Origin: Augochlora pura | Taxonomy: Eukaryota; Arthropoda; Insecta; Hymenoptera; Halictidae | Length of the DNA: 64,000 bases | Assembly (NCBI RefSeq): GCF_028453695.1 | Contig: NC_135774.1 | Span: 5,766,001-5,830,000 of the forward strand | Reading direction: 5' to 3' | In this document: positions 22,036 to 32,745 of the stretch, in pieces | How the letters are laid out: every line of letters begins with the position of its first letter | How positions within the stretch are numbered: the stretch's first letter is position 1 | Position numbers and translations under genes: made by a program | Notes under the pieces: model-generated | Seen by the model: the letters and a program-made list of their open reading frames with translations, nothing else | Database searches by the model: none | What the model was told of the DNA's origin: nothing

Positions 22036-22440
22036 TTTTAGAGCACCGCAAAAATGACAACGCGTAACAAAAACATTAACAATCGACGGAAATATTTATT
22101 TGTTAATAAACATTTATTAAATTCTGTGTATAATATTATTTTATTGATTAAATATTTACGTCTTTAGTAAATTAATTTAGAACACCTTAAAATTGACGAC
22201 AAGTTTCAAAACTATTAACAATCGACAGAAAAATTGATTAATTCAAATATTTACCAAACGTATAAAATATTATTATATATATTAAATATCTGCGTATTTA
22301 ATAAATTAATTTGAAGAACCTTAAAATCAATGATACATTTAAAAACTATTATGATTGTCGGAAACATTTATTAATGTGACATAATATGACATAATAACAT
22401 TTATACTAATTTAGAGCACCTTAAAATTGACATTAGAAAA
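22036..22440. repeat. ~135-bp AT-rich tandem repeat
   Basis: A unit starting TTTAGAGCACC(T/G)(T/C)AAAATTGAC and including ACTATTAACAATCGAC(A/G)GAA recurs at about 22040, 22178, 22313 and 22413. The copies are diverged and the last is shortened. It is noncoding. Confidence 0.75.
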
Positions 22441-23355
22441 CAATCAACGTAAACAATTGTTCCCGTGTAGAAGAAATTCAAAACAGGTCGAAACCGTCGA
22501 CAGGTAAAAATACCGCACAAAACGAGTTCATCGAGTTATCAAGAATCGCGGCCACCGCCGCGCGAATTAAAAGCGCAACCCCGCGGAGCACATTGTGGCA
22601 CACTAACATTGTGAGCATGTTCACAGAGTGATCATATCGCAGCTGACTGCATTTATCGCACCGATGAACGAGAAGAAGGAATAGCGGAACATTTTCGAGG
22701 CTGCGTTTGAAAATCGCCGCGAGACGGGACAATGATCCATGATAATACGTCGACGATATCTGGTTTGTTTATCCATCAGACGGTAAACCGTGTGAAAATG
22801 TGATGGTTAATGGAGCTCGAAACGGCTCCGCCGAGAATGATAAACGTCCGTACCTTTGGGGGTGGCCAGGTCGGCGAAGGTGTATCACGCAGGTAGTAGA
22901 GACGAGGGGGTTCGACGTAGACGCGTCCTGTCACTTGAACTTTCTCTTGGAACAACAGAGATCACTCGAGGAACAACGAAACGGCGGTCACAAAAGGGTT
23001 ATCCAGCAGCGCGATTCCGGACCCGCGACGGAGCGGCATCCATCGGGGAACTGCGCGAGAAAAACGGCACGGAAAACGGCGAGCACAGTGTTGTTTCCGG
23101 TCTCACGACGGAACCCGCGGCGGCTCGGCGCGGTACTATGCCAAACGGGAGCGGAAGGCAAACTGGACCGAGCGGCGGAGTCTGGCTTTGGCAGCTGCGT
23201 GCTCGGTCTGGTGCCGCTTTCGCCGGCAACGGGGACGCCGACGCCGACGCCGACGCGGACGACGGCGACGCCGACGCCGCTCGTAGCAACGATGTCGCGA
23301 CATGGGAGCCACGGCAGCGCCCTCGTCTGCTTCGTTTTGGTGCGATTTTACGGGG
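22441..23355. other. GC/CpG-rich island, possible promoter or first-exon region
   Basis: This is a large CpG-rich island ending in a GACGCC/GACGCG trinucleotide-like tract (23232-23280). Overlapping ORFs of 194 and 204 codons on the plus strand and 79-96 on the minus strand are what GC-rich sequence gives by chance. At 23292 an ATG in a good context opens a 40-codon frame whose first ~25 residues look like a signal peptide (MSRHGSHGSALVCFVLV). It runs into polypyrimidine sequence and stops at 23414. No splice donor or homologue can be shown. Confidence 0.3.
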
Positions 23356-23550
23356 CGAGTGCCTTCTTTCTCCATCTCTGTCTATCTCTCTTTCGCTTTT
23401 ATTTCGTAGCGTGACTTTCTTCCTCCGTCTCTTTTTTTGACTGTGTCCCTCGACATTGCAATTTCTCTCTCTTTCTTTCTCACTTTCAATCTCTTTCTCT
23501 CTATCTTTCTTTCTCTATTTCAAACTCTCTCTCTCTCTCTTTCTCTCTTT

Positions 23551-23592
<42 letters not shown>

Positions 23593-23838
23593 TTCAGTCT
23601 TTCTCTCTTTCTCTCTATGTCTCTCTCTCACATACTCACTCTCTCTATTTCAATTTCTCTCACTCCCCTATTCTGTTCTCTCTCATTAACATTCATCTCT
23701 GCCTTTCTATCATTGTCCCTATCATTTTCTCTTTCAAGCTCTCTCTCTCTCTCTCTCCCACTCTCTGATAACGTTTTATGTCTATCTCTCTCTTTGTATT
23801 TCTAACTCTCTTTCTCTCTCTTCTTTCACTATTTTGAT

Positions 23839-23894
<56 letters not shown>

Positions 23895-23930
23895 GACGTT
23901 TATTTTCTTGGACAACGAAGAGAGAGAACG
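23356..23930 (+). repeat. long polypyrimidine (CT)n tract
   Basis: About 570 bases of almost pure C/T on this strand include perfect (CT)n runs at about 23550-23590 and 23843-23891. Long L/S ORFs over it are artefacts. Mirror-symmetric polypyrimidine of this length can adopt triplex structure. Confidence 0.92.
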
Positions 23931-24009
23931 TTTATTCTGATGTTTATTAGATCTTTGTACCTCTCCTACTCGTGTCTGGTGTCTGCCCCTACTCGCCCTC
24001 TCTCCCTAA

Positions 24010-24500
24010 GTCACTCTCCCTCTCTTGAGACATCTATAAAACGTCTTAAAGACGTCCTTGTGCCGTCGTAAGATGTCCAGACCTTCTCCTGTTGTCCAGC
24101 TCTGACCACCCCCCTCGCTCTCTTTCTTTAGACGCCTATAAAACGTCCTAAAGACTCTCCCAAATTTAGACGTCCTCGTGATATCTGAAATAAGACGATT
24201 CACAGACATCCTTTTTAGGATGCAAGAAGTCCAGACCAAAAATGACCATCTAAAGATTGTTAAGACGTCTCGAATATCCTACTCCAAACGGCTTGAAGAC
24301 GTCTATTTGAGGTTAGATCGTCTGTATGATATCTTTAGGACATCACTAATTAAACATCCTTTCCAACGTTTGAAATAGAACGTCTTAAAGACATCGCATA
24401 AGAAACGTCTTACAAGAGGCTTAAAGATTCTGTGACACAGGACTTTCATCGGTTGTTTCTAGGCTATTTCTAGGATGTTTCTTCATAAGACATTCGGAAC
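24010..24500. repeat. GACGTC-type repeat, block 9
   Basis: GACGTC words (ACGTCTTAAAGACGTCC) with the shared module near 24435 (GACACAGGACTTTC, then GTTTCTAGG twice). The block is sandwiched between polypyrimidine tracts. Confidence 0.85.
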
Positions 24501-24589
24501 GTCTTCATGTAATTTAATAATGTTTTCAATGCAATAAGATGTTTCTGGACATAATTACGTCCCTCTTCTAGTCGTTTCTTCTGTCTATC

Positions 24590-24617
24590 TTCGTTCATTT
24601 TCTTTCTCTTTGTTCCC

Positions 24618-24654
<37 letters not shown>

Positions 24655-24749
24655 ACACACACACGCACGCACGCACGCACTCGACACACACACACAATCT
24701 TTCTTTTTCTCTCTTGTAATGTTCTCAATTCTTTCTTTCCTTTTCCCTT

Positions 24750-24782
<33 letters not shown>

Positions 24783-25040
24783 GTTGTTTTCCCCCTCTCT
24801 CTGACACTCTCTCTGTTTCTATCACTCTCCGTCTCTCCGTGAATTTCCCCTCTCTCTGTCTACGTCTCTCTTTCTGATTCATTCGCACGCGCTCTCTCTC
24901 TCTCTCTCTCTCTCTGTCTGTCTCTATCATTCTCTCTTCCTGATTCACTTGCTCTTTCTTTCCCCTTCTCTCTCTTTCTAGCTATCTCTCTTTTTGATTC
25001 ACGAGCGCTCTCTCTTTTTCTTACTCCCTTCAACTCTATC
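24590..25040 (+). repeat. second polypyrimidine (CT)n/(CA)n tract
   Basis: (CT)n at about 24618-24651 and 24750-24780, (CACG/CA)n at about 24653-24696, and further CT-rich sequence to 25040. R/E-rich minus-strand ORFs of 75-117 codons are artefacts. Confidence 0.92.
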
Positions 25041-25445
25041 GTTCTTCCTTTCTTACACCCACGGCGCACAGCGCGCGCCGCGCCGCAACGCGGCGCGGAG
25101 CATCGTCGCCGTGTGGCTCTCCGTCGCTCCTGTTGCCGACTCCCCACCCTACCATATCGATCCTACGGGAAAGGCCCTCTGGTGCGTTCCATTTGCTCTT
25201 CGGACGAGCGGAGGCTGCGAATCGGTCTCGTACAGCTCGACTATTTGTCGGTGAAAAGAGCCGACCTGTCGGCGTCCGATGCTCCTTTGAATGGCCCCCG
25301 TCGTTCCCCAGTGACCGCCGAGATGTTTCCCCCCGGATCAGCCGCTGAATTTTAATCGGCCCCGATTCCGCTCCGACCCGCCCTGGAACCCTCCCGGTTT
25401 TCGGCGCGGGCTCGCCGCTGCTTCTCTTCCCAATAACCGCTGGAC
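25041..25445. other. GC-rich unique island; no gene recognised
   Basis: This segment is very CpG-rich (GCGCGCCGCGCCGCAACG near 25071). ORFs on both strands (150 codons minus, 80-86 plus) overlap fully and show no domain. Like the island at 22.4-23.3 kb, it could be a promoter or exon of an unidentified gene. Confidence 0.4.
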
Positions 25446-26390
25446 GTCTCAAGGACGTCCATTTTACATTCAGTTTAGCGGTGATCATTCTACGACTTAA
25501 ATGAGACGTATTTAAGACGTTAAAACGACGTTTGTTTTATGTTTATTTAGCGTCTGTGGACGTTACGTGCTGAAATTGATCTATTTGATACGTTAAGACA
25601 ACGCCCAGTGTGTTGAGATCTAATAGTTGATTTATAGCACAGGATGTTTTCAGGCCTTTCGTAGGCTGTTCATAGGACATTTGCAACGTCAAGATACTAA
25701 GTTGTGCCGAATATTCTATAATAAAAGACTTTGAGACGTTTATTTTAAGTTCAGTGTTGAATATGAGCGTGTTATGACCTAAATTGGACGTCTTTCGAAC
25801 GTCTTATTTCATACGTTAAAAGGACGTCCAATTTGGAACGACTTTAAACGTCTTAAAGATGTTGAGAGAGATTGAGAGAAATGGAGAGAGAAAAAGAGAT
25901 ACAATATACAGTGGACATTACGTTACGTCCAAAATGGTCTTAAAGATAACCGAAAATGGACATCTTAAGGACTCACATGTACTCACGACCCACGTATGTC
26001 TTTAAGACCTCTTAAACACATCTTATTTCAGACATTAAAAGGATGTCCTATTTTAGATATTATGATAACCACACATCCCTCATAGCTAACCATCCCAAAG
26101 CAGACATTATACAGACGTACGGAAGCAGACATGTTAAAGACGCGTTACAGACGTCTTTCAGTTGTCCTATTTCAAATATTAAAAAGACGTCCAGTTTGGG
26201 AACATCTTTAAGATGTCTTCAAGGCGTCATAATAGAGAGAGAGAGAGAGGGAGGGGAAGAGAGTGACAGAGAAAGAGAGAGTTCCAGTAAGCATTGAACA
26301 TCTGAAAGTTGTCCCTTTTACATTCATTTCAATTCTGAATGTCTTACGCCCTAAAACGGACGTCTCAAAGACGTCCATCAGTGCCGTCTT
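25446..26390. repeat. GACGTC-type repeat, block 10
   Basis: This block contains TTATTTCAGACATTAAAAGGATGTCC and AAAATGGACATCTTAAGG modules, the ACACAGG-type module near 25636 (GCACAGGATGTTTTCAGG) and GA microsatellites at about 25864-25900 and 26234-26285. Confidence 0.85.
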
Positions 26391-27060
26391 TTCGCAAACT
26401 CGCTGATGAAAACAGCAACTCTCATAACGAGACGTTTCAGCGATCTTCGCGATACATTTTTCCGGCCCCGCAGCCGAAAGTCCGAGCGTCAATAAAGAAC
26501 CCCGGCAACGACGCCGAACTTATGCAACGCATGGGGTTCGCTTGAGTAGCTAGGTGAAAGCAAATACGTGTATCGAGGATGTCGAAACTTTCTTCTCGTT
26601 GGCGGAGATAAAACTCGCGAGGGCCACGCCTCGCGAGACAATAGCCGGGGGACGATTGCGCGCGAACGACTGTTCGAGTTGTCGTAAGAACGCGCGGCCC
26701 GCGGGAAACTTCGAGCAAGATTCGGAGGTGTCGATTGCTCTGCGGAGTTCCACGGCCAACGGCGAGCCGGGGGCGGAGGTCGCGGCGGGATCGTCCGCGG
26801 AATTAACGCGATCCCGCCGCTCCCTACTCCTCTCTCGGCGGCGATTTTCGAGCGGACGTTCCCGGGCGACGCGGACTTTTCAATCCAATCCGCGACGATC
26901 GCGATCCTTCCGCTTCTTATCGCGGCAACGTGACCAGCGAACACGCCGACAGCTGCTCCAAGATGTCGTTCTTCCTGTTATCAGGTCCTTAGGGTATCCT
27001 ACGGTGCGCTTCCGGTATCGAAGCGAATGTTCCGGGACGTCCCAGGACGTCTTCATGACA
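26391..27060. other. CpG-rich unique island; long ORFs rejected
   Basis: This is balanced to GC-rich sequence. A 176-codon plus ORF (26554-27084) is overlapped by minus ORFs of 69, 93 and 151 codons. All are S/R-rich and none shows a recognisable fold, signal peptide or motif. A real exon could hide here but cannot be chosen from sequence alone. Confidence 0.4.
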
Positions 27061-27175
27061 AAACGTTTGCCAGGGAACCTATGAACGCGGATGGCGTGAA
27101 CACGTCTGCTATGAGATGTTTAGAACATCTTATTGACATCTTTAAGACGTTGAAATGACGCTGAGTATGAGGCAG

Positions 27176-27315
27176 TGTACAGGGTGTTCCAAACATCCGG
27201 AATTGGAGGATAGCTGAGGTGAATTTAAGTAACTTTTACCTTAGAGAAAATATACTACGAGGTATTGTAAATGAGTTATTAACGAAAAACATTGACCAAT
27301 GAGAGGTGAGTGATA
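27176..27315 (+). repeat. fold-back repeat family A, copy 3 (left arm only)
   Basis: This copy begins TACAGGGTGTTCCAAACATCC, so it preserves a CAGGGTG terminus preceded by TA. It continues GAATTTAAGTAACTTTTACC, then GAGTTATTAACGAAAAA and TTGACCAATGAGAGG. The right arm is missing. It supplies the likely true terminus of family A, suggesting a TA-target Tc1/mariner-type non-autonomous element. Confidence 0.7.
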
Positions 27316-27426
27316 TCAGGTTTAAGATATCCTTGAGTACGTTTCAAAGTGGACGTCCTTTTAACATCTGAAATAGGATAAAAATAAGAGAAAATAGGGC
27401 GTTTATAAGTTGTCTATGAAACGTCT

Positions 27427-27714
27427 TTAACCCTCTTAGTACCGGCCAAAAGAATCGGTCTGAGCGAAATGTTTAACTACGACTCCTTTCACACTGCATT
27501 AATTAGCACTTATTTGACCTTAATACTGTCTTTAATAAGACCAGCTATTTTTTGTCTTTTATATTGCCTTCATTTACTTTCGTTTCTAAACTTTGTTAAC
27601 AGAAGAAATCAATTTGATTTCGATTTGGAAGAAATGAATAATATTCATATTTAGTAGATCTTGCCTGGAATCTTTGTCACGAGCCTGACTCGTTATTATA
27701 GTGCAAGGGATTAA
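27427..27714. mobile_element. piggyBac-type MITE (CCAAAAGA family), copy 1
   Basis: The left end is TTAACCCTCTTAGTACCGG, followed by CCAAAAGAATCGG. The right end, TGCAAGGGATTAA, is an imperfect inverted match. TTAA flanks both sides. The first ~45 bases are similar to the element at 39294. It interrupts a GACGTC array (left flank ACGTC). The small ORF at 27469-27654 is not a transposase. Confidence 0.6.
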
Positions 27715-28560
27715 GGCCACATCTGGAAACAATTACTGAGTACCAGGGATCTCTAGCGAGCTGTTCCAAACTAGACGGGCCCTCTTAAACACAAATTCGT
27801 TTATGACCAGCGAAGCGACATTGTCTTTAAGACGTCTGTTTTAGAACGTAAGATGTTCAGGCCTGAAATGGACGTAAAATGGGCATCCTAAAGACGTTCT
27901 GTGCTTATTAGGACTTTCTCTCCCTCTCTCAGGATGTTTTTAAGACGTTTCAAGAGTCCCAAATTGGACGACCTTTTAAAGTTTCAAATAGTATGTCATA
28001 CATCCATAAAACGTCTCTAAGATGTCTGCCTGGTAACATATTTAAGACGTCTTTACGATATTTCAAACTGGACGCCCTTTTAACGTCTGAAAGAAGATGT
28101 CTGAAAGACGTCCATTTTAGCATGTAGGACGTTTAAAACTGGAAAGGACGGATTAGGATCGACTTTAAGAGGTTCAATGCTTATTGGATCTCTCTCTTTC
28201 TCTTACCAAAGGCATTTTAAAAACGTCGCAAATTGTAGTCTGTAATAGGCCGTTTCAACGACGTTCATAAAACATCTCTAAGATGTATGCTTTGGGATAT
28301 CTTTAAGATGTCTTAGCCACATCCCAAACTGGTCGTCCTTTTAACGTCTCAAATAGGGCTTCCTGTTAATATCTGAAACAGGACGACCTAATAATGTATA
28401 AAATCGGACGTTCTTTCAGTATCTGAAACGGCACGTCTTTAAGACATCTTAAAAACGTCCATATAACGTCCATAAGTGGCCTTTAAGATGTCTGATTGGG
28501 GACTTCTTTAACGTCTATTCTAAGTCATCTTAAAAACGTCCATTTTAAGCCATCCACTGC

Positions 28561-29480
28561 ATTAATATGTCTAACACTACGCTGATAATTTAATAATACA
28601 CATAATCCACATAAAATCCAATAATATATAACTGTATAATCACTTACCATTGCAGCTGTCACACGAGTATCCCCAACAACGTTATGCCATTTATTTATTA
28701 TACACCACCTTTCCACATAAAAAACCCCGCAGCATTATATTATACAATTTACAGTACTCGAATATTCCTTTTTTAATCACATAGTTTAGTCAAAGTTCTG
28801 CTGAAATGCTACTATCACTATACTCTTCCACCTTGTGCCAATAATTTCTCTTTACGCTGCAACATTGAAAAAATTTAAGCGACATTAAAGAGACTTTCTC
28901 GAATTACGAGAGAGAAAGCGAGAGAGATCAGTCTAAAACAATCTGAAGAAAAATCTTAGTTAAGCGCTAATTGGCCCAGCGCTTCTTGAAACGATTCTTG
29001 AAGCGCGCACGAGGGATCAAGAGTTATCTCAGCCGATTACTTGCGCGCTTCGCGCCGCGATTATTATCCTGCGCACGGCCAGATTATTATTGCGATTTGT
29101 AAGAGGACTCGACGAGATTAAAGGATGTTACCTTTCTTCGACAATGGAGCTAGTCACTGATGATACCTGAAACGGAGCGGTGCGGAGCAGAGCGGAGAGG
29201 AGCGAAGCGACGAAAAGGGTTTCCCAGCGGAAATTTGAGTGCGCCGAATGAATCTGTTCTTCCGCGTGGCCGGGGGGCGAAAATAGACGAAAGATTTGAA
29301 GCATTCCACTTCCCGTGTGAAAATGAGAAAAATAATCCGCGCGGATGAACAGAGCCTGCGAATTGCTTTGCTACCGGTGCACAAAGCCGAAAGGCGTAGT
29401 GGAGGCCGAAACACAATGCACTTTGCACGCTGCTATTCTCTAGAGTGGCACGCATCGTCGCGTCAACGAAAACGGGGCAG
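28561..29480. other. AT-rich then CpG-rich island; no gene recognised
   Basis: AT-rich sequence to about 28890 is followed by a CpG-rich island with a GAGCGGAG-type imperfect repeat (29175-29210). ORFs of 62-101 codons overlap on both strands at 29150-29455. No gene is recognised. Confidence 0.4.
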
Positions 29481-29488
29481 GTTATTTC

Positions 29489-29524
29489 GGGGGGGGGGGG
29501 GGGGGGGGAGGGGGGGGGGGGGGG
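29489..29524 (+). repeat. poly-G run (one A interruption)
   Basis: About 35 G with a single A near 29509, a strong G-quadruplex-prone homopolymer. Its length in the assembly should be treated as uncertain. Confidence 0.95.
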
Positions 29525-29844
29525 CAGTGATGTTCGACCGACAGCAGAAGAGTCGTAGGACGAGTTAATCGACGCGGCATGTTGCGAGAATTTGATGACT
29601 ATTGTTTTGAACTATTACAGTGATATCGTGATCCGTTGGTCGAAGCAGAGATTAGTTTATTACTGTTATTTAGTATTGATATATCTATTCAGTATTAATA
29701 TTGCAGTTTATTGTTGTTCAGTATTACGGAGTGGAACGAGTTTCAGCATAGGTTTGTGAGATGTGGAAATAAGAAAATATTCAGAAAATTCCGTGGGCCC
29801 ACACTACGAAAGTTGTTTCGTCTTTGAAGAGCTTAATAAAGGCC
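29525..29844. other. unique sequence between poly-G and a MITE
   Basis: Mixed AT-rich sequence with TATTCAGTATTAATATTGC words near 29690, an early hint of the AATATT repeat. No gene is recognised. Confidence 0.45.
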
Positions 29845-30230
29845 TTAACCCTTTCGGTACGAGTGCCTGATATATCCGGCGTCCACGCGACGACCGCTGT
29901 GGACGAGCGCCGGATATATCCGGCGTCCGCGCGACGACCGCTCTGGACGAGCGCCGGATATATCCGGCGCACGTGCGATGACCGGTATAAGTAACAGAAT
30001 TTTATATAAATAAATCTTAATATTTTATATAAGAACCTCTGAATATCTCTTAAGTTACAAGCAACACGTTTGTTCAAAAACGTCGTTTTATTAAGCACAG
30101 TTTTTCTTTAACACTTAGGAAATATTTTCTTATAAAGGAGGACTCGTCATGTGCGGCGGAAATTTTCGACGCGGGGCCTCGTACAGCGAGAGTGTCATGG
30201 CGGACAGAGTGCTCGTACCGAAAGGGTTAA
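29845..30230. mobile_element. piggyBac-type MITE with internal 44-bp repeats
   Basis: The ends are TTAACCCTTTCGGTACGAG and CTCGTACCGAAAGGGTTAA, a perfect 15-bp TIR inside TTAA duplications, 386 bp in all. Just inside the left end is a 44-bp tandem repeat (29869, 29913, partial 29957), each copy holding the palindrome GCCGGATATATCCGGC. The minus-strand ORF (29781-30098) crosses these repeats and is rejected. The perfect TIRs suggest recent activity relative to its neighbours. Confidence 0.9.
29869..29984. repeat. 44-bp tandem repeat with a 16-bp perfect palindrome
   Basis: There are 2.6 copies of a 44-bp unit with GATATATCCGGCGTCC and GCGACGACCGCT. At each joint the sequence reads GCCGGATATATCCGGC, a perfect palindrome. 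It lies in the subterminal part of the MITE, where transposase-binding repeats are usually found. Confidence 0.9.
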
Positions 30231-30231
30231 T

Positions 30232-31445
30232 GAAGAGTTCAATATTCGATATTCAATATTAAATATGATACCTTCAATATTCCATCTTCAATCTTGAACA
30301 TTCAATGTTAAATCTTGAATATTTATTACTTAATATTCTATAATTAATATTCAATACTTAATATTCCATATTTAATATTCAATATTCAATATACAATATT
30401 CAATATTAAATATTCTATAATCAATACTCGATACTCAATATTCAATATAAATCTTCAATCTTAAGTCTTAAACCTGAAATCTTAAATCTTCAATATTCAA
30501 TCTTCAAACTCGGATATTCAATGTGAAAGCATGATTCTTCGATACTCAATATTCAGTATTCAATATTCAATAGACTATATTGAATCTGAATTCTTCAATA
30601 TTCTATCTCTAATCTCGAATATTCAATATTAATGCAGGAATATTCATTATTCAATATTCTATAATCAATAATTAATATACACTATTCAATATTTTAATAT
30701 TCAACACTCAATACTAAAGGTCCAATATTCAATATTCAAAATCCAATATTGGAGATTTAACATTTTGAATATTAAATATTTTATATCCAAGATTCAATGT
30801 TAGATATCTCAATATTCTATACTCAATATTAAAGGTCCAATATTCAACACTCAATATTGAATGTCCAATATGAAATATTCAACATATTTAATATCGAGTG
30901 TTGATTATTGAATATCTAATATTGAACATTGAGCATTGTACATTAAACATCGAACATTGAACATTGAACATCGAATATTCAATACTGAATATTCATTGCT
31001 AAATATTAAATGTTGGTTGCTGCTTACTGAACATTGAATACTGAGTATTGAATATTGAATGTTGATTATTCAGAATTGAGTATTGAACATTGAGCACTGA
31101 ATATTGAATATTTCGATTTTATATTCCAATATCTCATTATCTCAGTACGTGAATATTTCAATATTTCAATATTTCAATAGTTCAATATTACGTTATTATA
31201 TTCAACATTTCGAATATTTCAATACTTTTTAGTATTTCAATACCTCACTATTTCAATATTTCAATATTATAATATTTTAATATTACATTATTAAATTCAA
31301 CATTTCGAATATTTTGATATTTTCATTTTTCGTATATTTCAATATTTTAACGTTTTAACATTTCAATAGATTAACATTTTTACTATTACGTTATTATACT
31401 CAACATTTCAATATTTCAATTTTATATTCTAATATCTCAATACGT
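30232..31445. repeat. AATATTCAAT palindromic repeat, main block
   Basis: Over 1.2 kb of ATTCAATATTCAATATT-type repeats begin immediately after the MITE at 30230. The strand sense switches: mostly ATTCAATATT to about 30870, mostly ATTGAACATTGAATATTG at 30890-31110, then ATTTCAATATTTCAATA to 31440. The word is close to self-complementary, so extensive hairpins are possible. Confidence 0.9.
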
Positions 31446-32215
31446 GAATATTCCAGCATCCCGACTAAATGAAATCCCCCACCAGCTACTACAATTCCAG
31501 ACATAATATTCAACCAAAATGCAGAGATATCCCAGCAATCCAAACGAATCGTCATAGAAATCGAAAGCTGCGAATAAATTAGAACCGCCACGATCCGAGT
31601 GAAACGCGCGGCCCGGCATCAATTTCCGCAGAGACGAGCTAGAATTTTGGGAAAGCGGTTCTGCTCTATCAACGCAACAGGGACGGGCCCTGCGGATCCC
31701 CACGGATTGTTAGTTAACTCTGGGTCAGGCCTAAGAGCGTTTATTGGGCGTGCTCCAATTTTGCGGGCGTAGAGGTGCAGCCAGGTTGTCACCCACTTAA
31801 CAGCACGGCGCATGAACATTTACTCTGTTTGCGGGTGTACACCAGCAACCTGGAGTACCTCAGCATTTACTCCATATCTCCATTGGAAATAAGTAGGGCG
31901 TGAACCAGTACCCAGCCGGATAAATTGCACCGTTGCCCTATAATCGCCTCGCTCGGCTAACGCGATTATTGAAGGTCTCTTGTGCTTGACTCCTGTCGCC
32001 GGCGATGTTTGCTCGCGGATACACTTTTCGGTTCTACAGGCTTTACAGAGTTTGTTGAATCAGTGTACTCTTCTGTGCCGACTTGTGTATACAGTATCTC
32101 TGTATCACGTGATGTATAAGTAGCGTGGAAGAACTATCGAAAATCGTGTTAGGACGGCGACGCCTCGGAAGAGTGGAAAATTGCAGGGACATGTGGGTAG
32201 GTAAACATTGAGGAT
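31446..32215. other. unique island; no gene recognised
   Basis: This is CpG-moderate non-repetitive DNA. A minus-strand 66-codon ORF (31619-31819) and an 88-codon one (31437-31703) lack recognisable motifs. The stretch is flanked on both sides by AATATT repeats in opposite sense. Confidence 0.4.
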
Positions 32216-32510
32216 TGTGATACTGTCCTAGTATAATTATGCCATCGTAGCATAATTATAGTTTCATTGCATAAATATAGTATCAAAGTAAACTAACATC
32301 GGATTATATTATAATACCGTAACATATTTACAGTATCAAAGCAAAATTATAGTATCAAAGTAATATTATAGCATCGTAGCATGACTATATAGCATCCTAC
32401 CATAATTATAGTGTCACCGCAAAATGATAGTATCACAACTTAATTATAGCATAATGTAGCAAATTGTAGCATAACTGTAGCATCGTAGCTTAACTATAGA
32501 ATAAGTATAT
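32216..32510. repeat. TAGCATAATTATAGTATC degenerate repeat
   Basis: Words such as ATAATTATAGTATCA, GTAGCATAACTATAG and AAAATTATAGTATC recur every 15-25 bases. It is noncoding. Confidence 0.8.
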
Positions 32511-32745
32511 ATATATATATTATTTCAATATTTCAACATGTCAATATAATATTTATTAATATTATAATATTGGAATATTGAAATGTTGCAATATTAAGAT
32601 ATTGAAGTAATGAAATATAGAGATATTGAAATAATGAAATATTGAAAAATTGTAATATTGAAATACTGAAATATTGAAGTAGTCAAGTCAAATATTATGA
32701 CCAAATATAGAATATTCAAATATTGAAATATAATAAAATTGCAAT
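32511..32745. repeat. AATATTGAAAT repeat, reverse sense
   Basis: ATATTGAAATATTGAAATAATG repeats are the reverse complement of the TTTCAATATTTCAATA repeats at 31140-31440. They form the second arm of a ~1.5-kb inverted arrangement around the island at 31.45-32.2 kb. Confidence 0.85.

Larger units (their letters stand above)
27061..28560. repeat. GACGTC-type repeat, block 11, interrupted by two elements
   Basis: GACGTC words run at 27061-27175, 27320-27426 and 27775-28560. They are interrupted by a family-A fragment (27176-27315) and a TTAA element (27427-27714). Modules GGACGTCCTTTTAACATCTG and CATTTTAAGCC recur. Confidence 0.85.

Noticed and set aside
22800..23440. Overlapping 204- and 194-codon plus-strand ORFs
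   Set aside because: They lie in GC-rich sequence where stops are rare, overlap each other and minus ORFs, contain simple TPTPT/DADAD repeats and run into the CT tract. No domain is seen.
23437..24948. L/S-rich and R/E-rich ORFs of 75-122 codons
   Set aside because: They are translations of (CT)n/(GA)n microsatellites.
26489..27084. 176-codon plus ORF and 151-codon minus ORF
   Set aside because: They mirror each other in CpG-rich DNA, are S/R-rich, and have no motif, signal or exon boundary.
31619..31819. 66-codon minus ORF in a unique island
   Set aside because: No recognised family and no splice or start support.
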